From Bifidobacterium oedipodis (GTDB taxonomy: Bacteria; Actinomycetota; Actinomycetes; Actinomycetales; Bifidobacteriaceae), in the NCBI RefSeq assembly GCF_012932425.1, contig NZ_JAAIII010000004.1, forward strand, positions 248,001-312,000: a stretch of DNA of 64,000 nucleotides, given 5' to 3'. Shown piece after piece: positions 41,643-51,312 of the stretch. The first letter of the stretch is position 1, and each line of letters opens with the position of its first letter. The notes below the pieces were generated by a model. The model was not told the DNA's origin, did not search any database, and saw nothing but the letters and a program-made list of their open reading frames with translations. The position numbers and the translations under genes were made by a program.

Positions 41643-43970
41643 TCAACCCTGCATCTTGCGCAGGCGCGGCTCAGCAGATTCCTTGGCACCGGTGATGCGG
41701 TACACATCGAACACACCATCGATTTTGCGCACGGCGGCCAGCAGCGAATTCAAATGCTGCGGATCGGCCATCTCGAAGCTGAACTGGCTAGTGGCCACAC
41801 GGTCGGAGCCAGTGGCGATGGTACCGGAGATGATGTTCACGCCGTGGTCGGAGAGCACGCGCGTCACATCGCTGAGCAGATTGCGCCGATCCAAAGCCTC
41901 GACCTGAATCTTGACCATGAACAGGCCCTTAGTGCTGGTCCACTCCACCTCGACCACGCGTTCGGGCTGCTTGGCCTTCAAATCGATCATGTTCTGGCAG
42001 TCGGTGCGATGCACGGACACGCCCTGATTGCGGGTGATGAAGCCAAGAATCTGATCGCCGGGCACCGGCATGCAGCAGCGAGCCAGTTTGATCCACACAT
42101 CGCCCACGCCCTTGACGGATACGCCGGTGGACGAGCTGGAAGCCTTACGCTCCACGGGCTTGAGCGGCAGAACCTCCTGCTCAACCTCTTCATCCACTTC
42201 ATCCGCACCCGCATCCTTGACCAGATGCGAGATCACATTCTGCGTGGAAATCTGCCCGTCGCCGATGGCGGCGAACACGGCTTCGGCGTTCGGGAAGTTC
42301 AAATCGACTGCCACGCCAACCAATGCCTCTGGCGTCAGCAACGTGTTGATTGGCAGGCTGCGCTTGCGCATTGCGCGCGTCAGTTCGTCGCGGCCTTCTT
42401 CAATGGCTTCGGTGCGACGTTCCTTGGAGAACCATTGACGGATCTTGTTGCGTGCCTTGGGGCTTTTCACAAAGCTCAGCCAGTCGCGCGAGGGGCCGGC
42501 GGTGTCTGATTTGGAGGTCAGAATCTCCACGGTGTCGCCGTTGTCGAGCTTGGTGTCGAGCGGCACCAAACGTCCGTTGACGCGTGCGCCCATCGTGCGG
42601 TGGCCGACTTCGGTGTGCACGGCATAGGCGAAATCAACCGGCGTGGCCGCTGCGGGCAGGGAGACGATTTTGCCCTTCGGGGTGAACACATACACCTCGG
42701 AGGAACCCAGATCCTCCTTAAGGGATCCAAGGAATTCGTTGGAGTCCGGAGTTTCACTGGTCCAATCGGCAAGCTGCTGAATCCACTTGAGGTTGTCGGC
42801 CTCGCTGAGCTCCTGATTGTTTTCGTCACGTTTGCGATCGGCTTTATCCGGCGAACTCAACGCGCGCCCGGCCTGACCGTTCGCCTTGTACTTCCAGTGC
42901 GCGGCGATGCCGAATTCGGCTCGGCGATGCATATCCCACGTGCGGATCTGAATTTCGACGGGCTTGCCGCCGGGGCCAACCACTGTGGTGTGCAGCGACT
43001 GGTACATGTTGAGCTTGGGCATGGCGATGTAGTCTTTGAACCGGCCGGGCACCGGATTCCATCGCGCATGCACGGCACCAAGCGCCGCATAGCAGTCCTG
43101 AATCGTGTCGACGATGATGCGCACGCCCACCAGGTCATAGATGTTGGCGAAATCATGGCCGCGCACAATCATCTTCTGATAAATCGAGAAGTAGTCCTTC
43201 GGGCGTCCGGTCACATACGCTTTGATGTTCTGCTCGTCGAGATCCTCGTTGATTTCGGCCAGAATCTGCTTGAGATACACATCGCGCTGGCCTGCGCGAC
43301 GAGCCACCAACACCACGATTTCGTTGTAGATCTTGGGATAGAGCACTTTGAAGCTCAGTTCCTCAAGCTCCGTTTTGATGGCGTTCATGCCGAGGCGATT
43401 GGCCAACGGCGCATACACGTCGAGGGTTTCGCGTGCTTTCTTCTGTGCCGAGGAAGTTTTCACATAACGCCAGGTGCGGGCGTTGTGCACGCGGTCGGCA
43501 AGCTTGACCACCAGCGTGCGCACGTCGCGGCTCATGGCCACCACAAGCTTGCGGATGGTTTCGGCTTGTGCCGAATCACCCACCTCCAGCTGGCTCAGCT
43601 TGGTAACGCCGTCAACGAGGCCGGCCACGGTGTCACCGAATTCAGCGCGGCATTCATCCAACGTGTAATCCGTGTCTTCCACGGTGTCGTGCAGCAGACC
43701 TGCAGCTACGACAACCGGCCCCATACCAAGGTCGGCGAGGATTTGGGAGACGGCGAGCGGGTGGATGATGTACGGCTCGCCAGATTTGCGCCGCTGCACA
43801 CAATGCTGGATGACGGCACGCCGATAGGCCCGGTCAAGAATGGTGAGATCCTCACCTGGATGATGCGATTCGCACACCTTCTTGATCGGCTCAAGCGGGT
43901 TGAGCGGATCAGCGCTGATCTCACAGCCCAGCTTGCGCGCGGCATACTGCCCGCCTTCGTTCTCGCTCAT
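41643..43970 (-). CDS. rel: RelA/SpoT-type (p)ppGpp synthetase/hydrolase
   Basis: A 775-residue bifunctional Rel protein. The HD hydrolase domain is at about 40-200 (His70, then GLLHDTVEDTDYT with His94-Asp95, and KLADRVHNARTW). The synthetase domain is at about 240-360 (GRPKDYFSIYQKM; YDLVGVRIIVD; GRFKDYIAMPKLNMYQSLHTTV). TGS follows (VYVFTPKGKIVSLPAAATPVDFAYAVHTEVG), then a zinc-finger-like helical region and a C-terminal ACT domain (VQVEALDRRNLLSDVTRVLSDHGVNI). Both active sites look intact. It makes and degrades (p)ppGpp in the stringent response. GGGAGGTGA supports the ATG. It lies 24 bp after dut in a three-gene operon. Confidence 0.96.
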   Translation of the reverse strand: MSENEGGQYAARKLGCEISADPLNPLEPIKKVCESHHPGEDLTILDRAYRRAVIQHCVQRRKSGEPYIIHPLAVSQILADLGMGPVVVAAGLLHDTVEDTDYTLDECRAEFGDTVAGLVDGVTKLSQLEVGDSAQAETIRKLVVAMSRDVRTLVVKLADRVHNARTWRYVKTSSAQKKARETLDVYAPLANRLGMNAIKTELEELSFKVLYPKIYNEIVVLVARRAGQRDVYLKQILAEINEDLDEQNIKAYVTGRPKDYFSIYQKMIVRGHDFANIYDLVGVRIIVDTIQDCYAALGAVHARWNPVPGRFKDYIAMPKLNMYQSLHTTVVGPGGKPVEIQIRTWDMHRRAEFGIAAHWKYKANGQAGRALSSPDKADRKRDENNQELSEADNLKWIQQLADWTSETPDSNEFLGSLKEDLGSSEVYVFTPKGKIVSLPAAATPVDFAYAVHTEVGHRTMGARVNGRLVPLDTKLDNGDTVEILTSKSDTAGPSRDWLSFVKSPKARNKIRQWFSKERRTEAIEEGRDELTRAMRKRSLPINTLLTPEALVGVAVDLNFPNAEAVFAAIGDGQISTQNVISHLVKDAGADEVDEEVEQEVLPLKPVERKASSSSTGVSVKGVGDVWIKLARCCMPVPGDQILGFITRNQGVSVHRTDCQNMIDLKAKQPERVVEVEWTSTKGLFMVKIQVEALDRRNLLSDVTRVLSDHGVNIISGTIATGSDRVATSQFSFEMADPQHLNSLLAAVRKIDGVFDVYRITGAKESAEPRLRKMQG

Positions 43971-43994
43971 GCCGTCACCTCCCTCGTGTGAAGC

Positions 43995-44468
43995 TTATTG
44001 TACGCCAGTCGAGCCGAAGCCGCGTTCCGCACGATCGGAACCCGGCAATGTCTCAGCCGGAATAAACCGCGCTTCGACATATCGCTGGATAACCAACTGC
44101 GCGATGCGATCGCCCGGATGGAACACGGCCGTATGCTGCGGATCCAAGTTGATCAACGGCACTTTGATTTCGCCGCGATATCCGGCGTCCACAGTACCGG
44201 GCGCGTTGAGCACGGTCACGCCCTGTTTGGCGGCAAGGCCCGAGCGCGGGTGGACCAACGCCACATAGCCTGCCGGCAGTGCGATGGCCACACCGGTGGG
44301 CACAAGCGCGCGTTCGAAGGGCTTGAGCGTCACGTCAACGGTGGTGATCAGGTCGGCACCGGCATCGCCCGCATGGGCGTAATGCAGTTGGGCCAGATGC
44401 TCGGGGTCAAGGGACTTGACCAGAACCTCGGTGGATTCGGGCTCATTGTAGGCTTCGTCGAACGCCAT
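43995..44468 (-). CDS. dut: dUTP diphosphatase
   Basis: A 157-residue trimeric-type dUTPase, which turns dUTP into dUMP and keeps uracil out of DNA. All five motifs are present: HAGDAGADL (I), HPRSGLAAKQGV (II), NAPGTVDAGYRGEIKV with the catalytic Asp (III), PGDRIAQLVI (IV) and RAERGFGSTG (V, P-loop-like tail). The ATG at 44468 overlaps the stop of the DUF4193 gene (TGATG). Pairing of DUF4193, dut and rel is a common actinobacterial arrangement. Confidence 0.96.
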   Translation of the reverse strand: MAFDEAYNEPESTEVLVKSLDPEHLAQLHYAHAGDAGADLITTVDVTLKPFERALVPTGVAIALPAGYVALVHPRSGLAAKQGVTVLNAPGTVDAGYRGEIKVPLINLDPQHTAVFHPGDRIAQLVIQRYVEARFIPAETLPGSDRAERGFGSTGVQ

Positions 44469-44761
44469 CAGGCGGCGCACTCCTCACACACCGGCTGACC
44501 GTCTTCATCCATGTAGGCAAGCTGGCTGCGGTGTTTGACCAGGAAGCACTGGGAGCAGATGAATTCGTCGCCCTGCATCGGGATCACAGTCACCGAGGAA
44601 TCCTCGTTACTCAGATCCGCGCCGGGCAGCTCGTAATCCTCGGCAATGGCGTTCTCATCGTCGTCGATGTCGCTGGACGAGCTCTGCGCGGACTTGCCCA
44701 AAGCCTGCAGCGATTCCTCGTCCTCATCCTTATTGCGGGGGGAATCATAATCCTGAGCCAT
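44468..44761 (-). CDS. DUF4193 zinc-ribbon-like protein
   Basis: A 97-residue acidic protein (MAQDYDSPRNKDEDEESLQALGKSAQSSS) with two CxxC pairs at the C-terminus (FICSQCFLVKH and PVCEECAA) that probably bind zinc. It matches the actinobacterial family DUF4193. Function unknown. AAAGGA supports the ATG at 44761. It is the first gene of the DUF4193-dut-rel operon and is divergent from sepH. Confidence 0.9.
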   Translation of the reverse strand: MAQDYDSPRNKDEDEESLQALGKSAQSSSSDIDDDENAIAEDYELPGADLSNEDSSVTVIPMQGDEFICSQCFLVKHRSQLAYMDEDGQPVCEECAA

Positions 44762-44913
44762 TTCAAGATCCTTTCGTCTCATTCCTTACGGCTGGCCGCT
44801 AGGATTGTAGCGTCGTACTCGCCCATAGGATACACGATTTGAAATACCCGTAAAGTTCGACACGTGGGGCATACTTAAAGAAGTACGTTATTTTTCAGGA
44901 AAGTGGGGCGCAC

Positions 44914-45987
44914 ATGCCACAGGATCGGCCCGAGGTAGCCCGTTTCTCGCGCGTGGGCGAGACCGGTGATCTGCTGTTCTGCGTAGACGGTCGCACTTTC
45001 GCCGTCACCGTGGACGATACGCTGGAACGTGCCATTTTGGAGGCCAAGCAGGTCAAAAGCGAAACGCAGCCTCAATATCAGCCGCGTCAGCAGTCGTCGC
45101 TGCCCATTTCGCAGATTCAGTCGCTGATTCGCGCCGGCGCGAATCCTGCGAAGGTGGCTGAGAAGTATCAGCTGAGTGAAGCGTTGGTCAGGCGTTTCTC
45201 TTCGGCGGTGGAAACCGAAAAACAGTACGCCATCGAACAGTTTTTGACGGTGCCCGCGCCCAAGGGCAGCAGAGTGCGCACCGTATCCGAGCTGGTGGAG
45301 CGCACGTTGGCGGCGGCGTCAATCGGTATGGAATCGGTGACGTGGAAGGCCACGCGCCGAGGATTGGAACCGTGGCGCATCGTGGCGCAGTTCACTTCCG
45401 CAGGTCGTGAGATTCACGCCGAATGGACATGGAATATGCATGACAATTCCGTGGTGTGCTTGAACAATACCGCACGCAAGCTGTTGGGCGAGCAGGGGCT
45501 CAAAACCGATGCCGGTTCCCCGCAGGGTGCCGCCGCGCAACTGCCGGGCGATTCCGTGCGGTCAGCGCGTATCGAGCGCACGGTGTCGGCTTGGTCCGCC
45601 GCACTGCCGAACCCGCATCCCTCGCCGTCGGCACCGATTGTTCCGTTGGCACGTCATGAAACGCCGCATGCCACTACCACCGGTTCAATGCCGCCTATTG
45701 AATTGCCGACTACCGGCTCCATTCCGGTTACGACGGCTGTGACAGACTCCGCACACTCCCCTGCGGCTCAAGCACAGCAGGATTCCGCTGCTGCCGGCGC
45801 GGCTCCTGGCACAACTTCCGGCGCGGAATCATCAACTAACACATCGGAACAGTCCGCATCTGCACAATCGACTGGCACCAGTGCCGACGATCCTGCCAAA
45901 ACGCAGCAGCCGGCCAGCAAACCGGCCAAGCGCAGATCCGGGCGTTCGGCGGTGCCCAGTTGGGACGAAATCCTGTTCGGCGACTGA
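44914..45987 (+). CDS. sepH: SepH-like cell division protein (DUF3071)
   Basis: A 357-residue protein. Residues 1-185 match DUF3071/SepH: a conserved beta-rich start (RFSRVGETGDLLFCVDGRTFAVTVDDTLERAI), a helix-turn-helix-like part (LIRAGANPAKVAEKYQLSEALVRRFSSAVE) and TWKATRRGLEPWRIVAQFTSAGREIHAEW. The remainder is a Pro/Ala/Ser/Thr-rich disordered tail ending in the conserved short motif SVPSWDEILFGD-like (AVPSWDEILFGD). In Streptomyces and mycobacteria SepH binds FtsZ and promotes its assembly. GGAAAGTGGGG precedes the ATG. A strong hairpin follows. Confidence 0.88.
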   Translation: MPQDRPEVARFSRVGETGDLLFCVDGRTFAVTVDDTLERAILEAKQVKSETQPQYQPRQQSSLPISQIQSLIRAGANPAKVAEKYQLSEALVRRFSSAVETEKQYAIEQFLTVPAPKGSRVRTVSELVERTLAAASIGMESVTWKATRRGLEPWRIVAQFTSAGREIHAEWTWNMHDNSVVCLNNTARKLLGEQGLKTDAGSPQGAAAQLPGDSVRSARIERTVSAWSAALPNPHPSPSAPIVPLARHETPHATTTGSMPPIELPTTGSIPVTTAVTDSAHSPAAQAQQDSAAAGAAPGTTSGAESSTNTSEQSASAQSTGTSADDPAKTQQPASKPAKRRSGRSAVPSWDEILFGD

Positions 45988-46014
45988 TTCCAAACCGAAC
46001 GAGATGTTGAACAT

Positions 46015-46056
46015 TGAACCGTTCCGAGCCGGTTAGAGCCGGTTCGGAACGGTTCA
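46015..46056. terminator. Bidirectional hairpin, sepH and phosphodiesterase
   Basis: An 18-bp stem with one mismatch joins 46015-46032 (TGAACCGTTCCGAGCCGG) and 46039-46056 around a 6-base loop, between converging genes. Confidence 0.75.
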
Positions 46057-46073
46057 GGCCAGATCAGACCCAT

Positions 46074-47387
46074 TCAGGCCACATCAATCAGGCAGGGAAT
46101 GTCCATTTCCAGCATGGTTTGGGATCCATGCACACTGGGCAGATGCGTCGCCTTGTCGCTTTGCGTGCGCGAATCGACAATGGTAACCGCACCAGAGGCC
46201 TGCACAATCACATCGCCAAGCATCGGGACAACGCGATCGCACACCGGTCCGAATACTCCGTCGGCAATCGCCTGTTCTTTGGTTCGCACCAGAGCCCGCT
46301 CCCCCAAACATTCATGCCAACGCGAAGCCAGGGCCTGCGGATCCTCATCATTTTCGGCATACAGCATCACCGATCTGGGCTCACCGCCCACCAGACGCAC
46401 CCCCTGCGCCAACGTGGGATCCTCGGCGATGTCGATGCGCTGATCCATATCGGTCTGTACCATGCCATGGTCAGCCACGATCACAATCAGCGTGCCTTTG
46501 GGAGCACTGCGTTTGAGCAAACCAAGCTGCGCATCAATGCGTTCAAAAGCGCCCACCCATTGTTCGGAATTCCAACCATAGTTATGGCCGACCTTGTCAG
46601 CGTCGCGAATATACAGGTAGGTCAGTCCGGGTTCACGGGCGGCGCGGGCGGCAGCCAGCACACGATCACGCGGCGTGACCTTGGCTATATAACTGGGCCC
46701 GCGCAACGCAGCCTCGGTTAGTGGCGAATCCTTGAATTTCGCCAAACCGCAGCTGGTGACGCGCACCTGCTGCGCGGCCAGCGCCTCGAATATGGTGGGT
46801 TCGCGCTGCAAATCCTGCGGCGGCACCATGGGCGGCAACACCGTTCGATTATTGGGTTTAGGCTGCAGCGGATCCTTGAACTGAATGAGCTGGATGAGCT
46901 TGCCACTGGCCGGATCAAGTTGCGTATAACCGGCCATACCGGTCAGCCCAGGGCAGGTGCCGGTGCCGAAACTGGCCATCGCCGCCACAGTGGTGCTCGG
47001 CGCACAGGTGGCGATCGGACGGCGATTCGCACTATCACGCATCAGCGAGCGCAAATATGGCGCATGACCGAGGCGCATGGCGAGATTCCAGTAGCCCAGT
47101 CCATCCACCAGCACCACAATGGCGGATTGTGCATCGGGCAATCCAAGTGCATTCTGCGCGGCTTGGGGATCGTGGTGTACAGCGGTAGGCACCGGATGCC
47201 CTATGGCCGAGGTGATTGCCGGTAACACGGCAGACAGATGCAGGGAACCGCCGAGAACAGTTTGCTCAGAATATTGTGGCTGATAGCCGCCCTGATCGCC
47301 TTGCTTGGTGCGAGGATCCTCGTCCCCGTATGTCACGGTGGGTATCAATCGCAGCAATTCGGCCATATCCGGCGTCTCAACACTCAT
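46074..47387 (-). CDS. Alkaline phosphatase-superfamily phosphodiesterase
   Basis: A 437-residue member of the type I phosphodiesterase/nucleotide pyrophosphatase family. Metal and active-site elements are VVLVDGLGYWN, CAPSTTVAAMASFGTG (nucleophile Thr), YLYIRDADKVGHNYGW and IVIVADHGMVQ. No signal peptide was seen at the chosen start, so it is probably cytoplasmic. Substrates in this family include nucleotides and phosphonates; none can be named. The start at 47387 has only a weak ribosome site, and an upstream ATG at 47432 is possible. It is divergent from parC. Confidence 0.87.
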   Translation of the reverse strand: MSVETPDMAELLRLIPTVTYGDEDPRTKQGDQGGYQPQYSEQTVLGGSLHLSAVLPAITSAIGHPVPTAVHHDPQAAQNALGLPDAQSAIVVLVDGLGYWNLAMRLGHAPYLRSLMRDSANRRPIATCAPSTTVAAMASFGTGTCPGLTGMAGYTQLDPASGKLIQLIQFKDPLQPKPNNRTVLPPMVPPQDLQREPTIFEALAAQQVRVTSCGLAKFKDSPLTEAALRGPSYIAKVTPRDRVLAAARAAREPGLTYLYIRDADKVGHNYGWNSEQWVGAFERIDAQLGLLKRSAPKGTLIVIVADHGMVQTDMDQRIDIAEDPTLAQGVRLVGGEPRSVMLYAENDEDPQALASRWHECLGERALVRTKEQAIADGVFGPVCDRVVPMLGDVIVQASGAVTIVDSRTQSDKATHLPSVHGSQTMLEMDIPCLIDVA

Positions 47388-47507
47388 AATCCACCATTCA
47401 AGCACCACCCATGACGCAAGGATCGCGTTCATGATGCCGCTTATGCGATAAGCGAGTTTATGGGATTCGCTAGAATGGGCCGGGTTTTATCGGATAAAGG
47501 GAGTTTC

Positions 47508-50225
47508 ATGGCAGCACACCGCAAGTCCTCCGCACAAGCCTACGATCCGCGTACGGTCAAGGAACGCATCGTCGAGACGCCGTTGGGCGAGGAGATGAGC
47601 AAATCGTTCCTTGAATATGCCTATTCGGTGATTTACGCGCGCGCTCTGCCCGATGCGCGCGATGGTTTGAAGCCCGTGCAGCGCCGTATCGTCTATCAGA
47701 TGGGCGAAATGAACCTGACTCCCGATCGCCCGTACATGAAGTCGGCCCGTGTGGTCGGCGAGGTGATGGGTAAGCTCCATCCGCACGGCGATTCCGCCAT
47801 TTATGAGGCCATGGTGCGCCTTGCCCAGCCGTTCGCTATGCGACTGCCGCTGGTGGACGGCCACGGCAACTTCGGCTCGTTGGATGATGGTCCCGCAGCC
47901 TCCCGATACACCGAAGCCAGGCTTGGGCCTGCCGCGCTCGGCATGAATGCCGACATCGATGAGGATACCGTCGATTTCACGCCGAATTATGACAACAAGC
48001 TCAAGGAACCGACCGTGCTGCCGGCCGCCATTCCGAACTTGTTGGTCAATGGTGGTTCGGGCATTGCCGTGGGTATGGCCACGAATCTTGCCACTCATAA
48101 TCTGTGCGAAGTGGTGAATGCCGCCAAATATCTGATGGCTCATCCGGATGCTTCGCTGGAGCAGTTGATGCGCTATGTGCCCGGCCCCGACTGGCCGACC
48201 GGTGGCATCATTCTCGGCCGTGATGGCATTCGCGAAGCCTATGCCACCGGGCGCGGTACATTGACCACGCGCGCCGCCACGCATATCGAACATGTCACCG
48301 CCCGCAAACAGGCCATTGTGGTGACCGAATTGCCGTATATGGTCGGTCCGGAAAAAGTCATCGAACGCATTTCCGACGGTGTGAAGAACCGTAAACTTGA
48401 AGGCATTTCTGGCGCGTTCGATCTGACGGATCGTCATAATGGCACGCGCATCGTCATTGAGATCAAAACCGGTTTCGACCCGAACGCCGTGTTGGTGCAG
48501 CTGTTCAAGCACACGCCGTTGCAAGACAATTTCGCCATGAACAATGTGGCGCTGGTAGGCGGCCGCCCCCACACCATGGGCTTGAAAGAAATGCTTCAGG
48601 TGTGGATTGATCACCGCCGTCAGGTGATTCGCCGTCGCAGCGAATACCGCAAGAAGAAGGCGCAGGAACGTCTGCACTTGGTCGAAGGCCTGTTGCTGGC
48701 CTTGCTGGATATCGACGAGGTCATCCAGGTGATTCGCACTTCCGATGATGCGGATGCGGCAAAAACCCGATTAATGGCCGTTTTCGATCTGGACGAACCG
48801 CAGGCCTCCTATATTCTCGACCTGCGTCTGCGCAGACTCACTCGAATGAACCGCATCGAATTGGAGGCGGAGCGCGATGATCTCAAGCGCAAGCTTGAGG
48901 AGTTGGAACGCATTCTGTCTTCCAATGAAGAGCTGGATCGCGTGGTCACCGGCGATATGGACGCAGCCGTCACTAAATGGGGATCTCCGCGCCGCACGGT
49001 GCTACTTGACGCCGATCCAGATGGCACGATGACACCAGTGATTGCCCATGGCACCGATTCGGCTGACGTGTCCGCTTCCGCTTTGGAAGCGGTGAAGTCC
49101 GCTGCCACCATCTCGTCTGCCGCCGCCGATGTGGAGGCTGCGGCAGCCGCAGCCAAGCGAGGCGAGGAAGGTGCACTGGCCGGAGCGTTGAAGATTGAAG
49201 ACGAACCATGTGTGGTGATGATGAGCGCCACCGGTTTGATTGCACGCTCCACACCGAGCGCAATGGACGTGTTCCATGCACGTTCCGTTTCGGACCATCG
49301 TGTGCCCGACGATCAGATCACCACGATCTTTGCCACATCCACCCAGGCCACCTATGGGCTGATTACCTCCGCGGGCCGCTTGGTGCTCGCGCATGTGGTT
49401 AATTTGCCCGCATTGCCTGCAAGTGATGAGCTGTCGTTGGCCGGTGGTGTGAACGCCGATGAGCTGATTGGGCAGACGCAGTCCACCGATCCGATTATCG
49501 GCGAGCATGTGGTCGCTGCAATCGCTATGTCTGCGGCTTCCACAGCCGATGGCGATGACAGCGATAACAGTGATGGGGCGCACACCGACGCGCTTGCCTC
49601 GCTGGCGATTGGTACGCGCAATGGCGTGGTCAAGCGGTGGAATCGTGAAGCCCCCACCACTATGGACTCCTGGTCCGTGATTGATCTGAAGGACGGCGAC
49701 GAAGTGGTGTTCGCTGCCACGGCCAACGATGAGGATCGTCTGGTATTCGTCTCCTCGGATTCCTCGCTGCTCACCTTCGATGCGAAGAATGTGCGCCCGC
49801 AGGGCCGCACGGCCGGAGGCATGGCCGGCATCAAACTTGCGGACGGTGCACGCGTGCTAGCGTTCAACGTGGTGCCCGCTGGCAAGGTGGCATGGACCTA
49901 TGAGGAGGGCGAGAACGGCTTGACCTCGGGTTCGGGTGCCGTGGTGCTTACGGTGGCCGGGGATTCCGAAGCGTTGCCGGGCACGGAGAACGGTGCCGCC
50001 AAGGTCACTCCGCTGGAGATGTATCCGACCAAGGGACGCGCCACCGGTGGCGTGCGTTCGCAGCGTTTCCTCAAAGGCCAGGATTCATTGATTCTGGCCT
50101 GGGTCGGCGTCTACCCGCTGCGTGCCTCCACCGATGCCGGATCCCCGGTCGAGCTGCCCAAGCCGGATATGCGTCGCGATGGTTCCGGAACCGACTTGGC
50201 CTCCCCCATCGCCTTCATCGGCTGA
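47508..50225 (+). CDS. parC: DNA topoisomerase IV-type subunit A
   Basis: A 905-residue type IIA topoisomerase A subunit. It cuts and rejoins DNA with its ParE-like partner. Conserved parts are [20 protein letters not shown], the quinolone-region helix [15 protein letters not shown] (Ser96, Glu100), catalytic Tyr134 ([11 protein letters not shown]) and the helix bundle [17 protein letters not shown]. The C-terminal pinwheel lacks a clean GyrA box (only GRTAGGMAG), which favours ParC over GyrA. It carries an Ala-rich insert near 517-560 and an acidic one near 695-710. AAGGGAG supports the ATG at 47508. Confidence 0.92.
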   Translation: MAAHRKSSAQAYDPRTVKERIVETPLGEEMSKSFLEYAYSVIYARALPDARDGLKPVQRRIVYQMGEMNLTPDRPYMKSARVVGEVMGKLHPHGDSAIYEAMVRLAQPFAMRLPLVDGHGNFGSLDDGPAASRYTEARLGPAALGMNADIDEDTVDFTPNYDNKLKEPTVLPAAIPNLLVNGGSGIAVGMATNLATHNLCEVVNAAKYLMAHPDASLEQLMRYVPGPDWPTGGIILGRDGIREAYATGRGTLTTRAATHIEHVTARKQAIVVTELPYMVGPEKVIERISDGVKNRKLEGISGAFDLTDRHNGTRIVIEIKTGFDPNAVLVQLFKHTPLQDNFAMNNVALVGGRPHTMGLKEMLQVWIDHRRQVIRRRSEYRKKKAQERLHLVEGLLLALLDIDEVIQVIRTSDDADAAKTRLMAVFDLDEPQASYILDLRLRRLTRMNRIELEAERDDLKRKLEELERILSSNEELDRVVTGDMDAAVTKWGSPRRTVLLDADPDGTMTPVIAHGTDSADVSASALEAVKSAATISSAAADVEAAAAAAKRGEEGALAGALKIEDEPCVVMMSATGLIARSTPSAMDVFHARSVSDHRVPDDQITTIFATSTQATYGLITSAGRLVLAHVVNLPALPASDELSLAGGVNADELIGQTQSTDPIIGEHVVAAIAMSAASTADGDDSDNSDGAHTDALASLAIGTRNGVVKRWNREAPTTMDSWSVIDLKDGDEVVFAATANDEDRLVFVSSDSSLLTFDAKNVRPQGRTAGGMAGIKLADGARVLAFNVVPAGKVAWTYEEGENGLTSGSGAVVLTVAGDSEALPGTENGAAKVTPLEMYPTKGRATGGVRSQRFLKGQDSLILAWVGVYPLRASTDAGSPVELPKPDMRRDGSGTDLASPIAFIG

Positions 50226-50236
50226 CATAAGGTTAT

Positions 50237-50284
50237 GCGATGGCCTTGGCTGATCCTCAATGAAGGACCGGCCAAGGCCATCGC
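50237..50284. terminator. Bidirectional hairpin, parC and garR
   Basis: Perfect 14-bp stem GCGATGGCCTTGGC (50237-50250) with its complement at 50271-50284, between converging genes. Confidence 0.75.
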
Positions 50285-50349
50285 TATCTGTAAAGTCCGA
50301 TCACCGAATATCGCTTAATAGGAAAAGCAGTTTCAGCGAAAACCCATTA

Positions 50350-51237
50350 TCATTCGCTCTGCAACTTAAGATTGTTTGTCATCTCATACCATTCGGCGAT
50401 ACCGCTGTGATCGTCTTTCTCATGGCCATGAGCTTTAAGCGACTGCAAGATCTCCATCGCAAGCGCGGTGAACGGAGCGGAGACATTCACACCATGTGAC
50501 GTATCAAGCGCATTCTGCAGATCCTTGATGTGCAATTCGATACGGAAGCCCGGAGCGAAATCGCCATCAAAAATCTTCTGCGATTTCTGATCCATCACCA
50601 CGCTGCCAGCTAAACCCGAGCGGATGGCCTGGTACACGTTCTCCGGTGCCACGCCCGCCTTCTTGGCCAGCGAATACGCTTCGGACACGGCGGCGATATT
50701 CACGGCCACAATCATCTGATTAGCGAGTTTGGTGATATTGCCGGCACCCACGCCACCTACCAAAGTTACTGTGGAGGCCATAGTGTTGAGCAGTGCCTCA
50801 TACTTATCGAATACGGTCTGTTCGCCTCCGACCATCACGGCGATGGTGCCATCGATGGCTTTGGGTTCACCACCGGAGACCGGAGCATCCAGGAACTCGA
50901 CGCCCTGTTCGGCCAGACGTTCGGCGAACTGGCGGCTGGACAACGGCGCGATGGAGCTCATATCGATTACCGCTTTGCCTGCGCTCAGTCCCTCGGCGAT
51001 ACCACCGGTCGAGAACAGCGCGGATTCGACATGCGGGGAATTCGGCAGCATGGTGATCACCACGTCGCTGTTTTCCGCAACCTCCCTGCCGTTGGCGGCA
51101 GCCTTGCCTCCTGCTGCCACAATGGCTTCCAAAGGCGCGGCATTGAAATCGAACGCGGTGACCTCATAGCCCGCTTTAATCACATTGAGGGCCATCGGCT
51201 TGCCCATGATGCCCAGTCCTACGAATCCAACCTTCAT
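50350..51237 (-). CDS. garR: Tartronate semialdehyde reductase
   Basis: A 295-residue beta-hydroxyacid dehydrogenase. The Rossmann motif GFVGLGIMGKPMA, the substrate loop DAPVSGGEPKA and catalytic Lys170 (GNITKLANQMIVA) match GarR/GlxR. It reduces tartronate semialdehyde to D-glycerate with NAD(P)H. AAAGGACA lies before the ATG at 51237. It is the last gene of the glucarate operon, 75 bp after glycerate kinase, which uses its product. The specific assignment over related hydroxyisobutyrate dehydrogenases rests on this context. Confidence 0.9.
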   Translation of the reverse strand: MKVGFVGLGIMGKPMALNVIKAGYEVTAFDFNAAPLEAIVAAGGKAAANGREVAENSDVVITMLPNSPHVESALFSTGGIAEGLSAGKAVIDMSSIAPLSSRQFAERLAEQGVEFLDAPVSGGEPKAIDGTIAVMVGGEQTVFDKYEALLNTMASTVTLVGGVGAGNITKLANQMIVAVNIAAVSEAYSLAKKAGVAPENVYQAIRSGLAGSVVMDQKSQKIFDGDFAPGFRIELHIKDLQNALDTSHGVNVSAPFTALAMEILQSLKAHGHEKDDHSGIAEWYEMTNNLKLQSE

Positions 51238-51312
51238 AGCATGTCCTTTCATTGGAATCTTTCTTTATTGCGGGAACATACCCGCAGGTTTGAGTTATGT
51301 CGGGAAACCGAC

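Noticed and set aside
42600..43991. A 463-codon open frame opposite rel
   Set aside because: Rel is complete and highly conserved on the other strand; this frame shows no domain.
47508..50225. DNA gyrase subunit A
   Set aside because: The GyrA box is not kept and the C-terminal region is divergent, so ParC fits better. No neighbouring gyrB or parE was seen to decide it.
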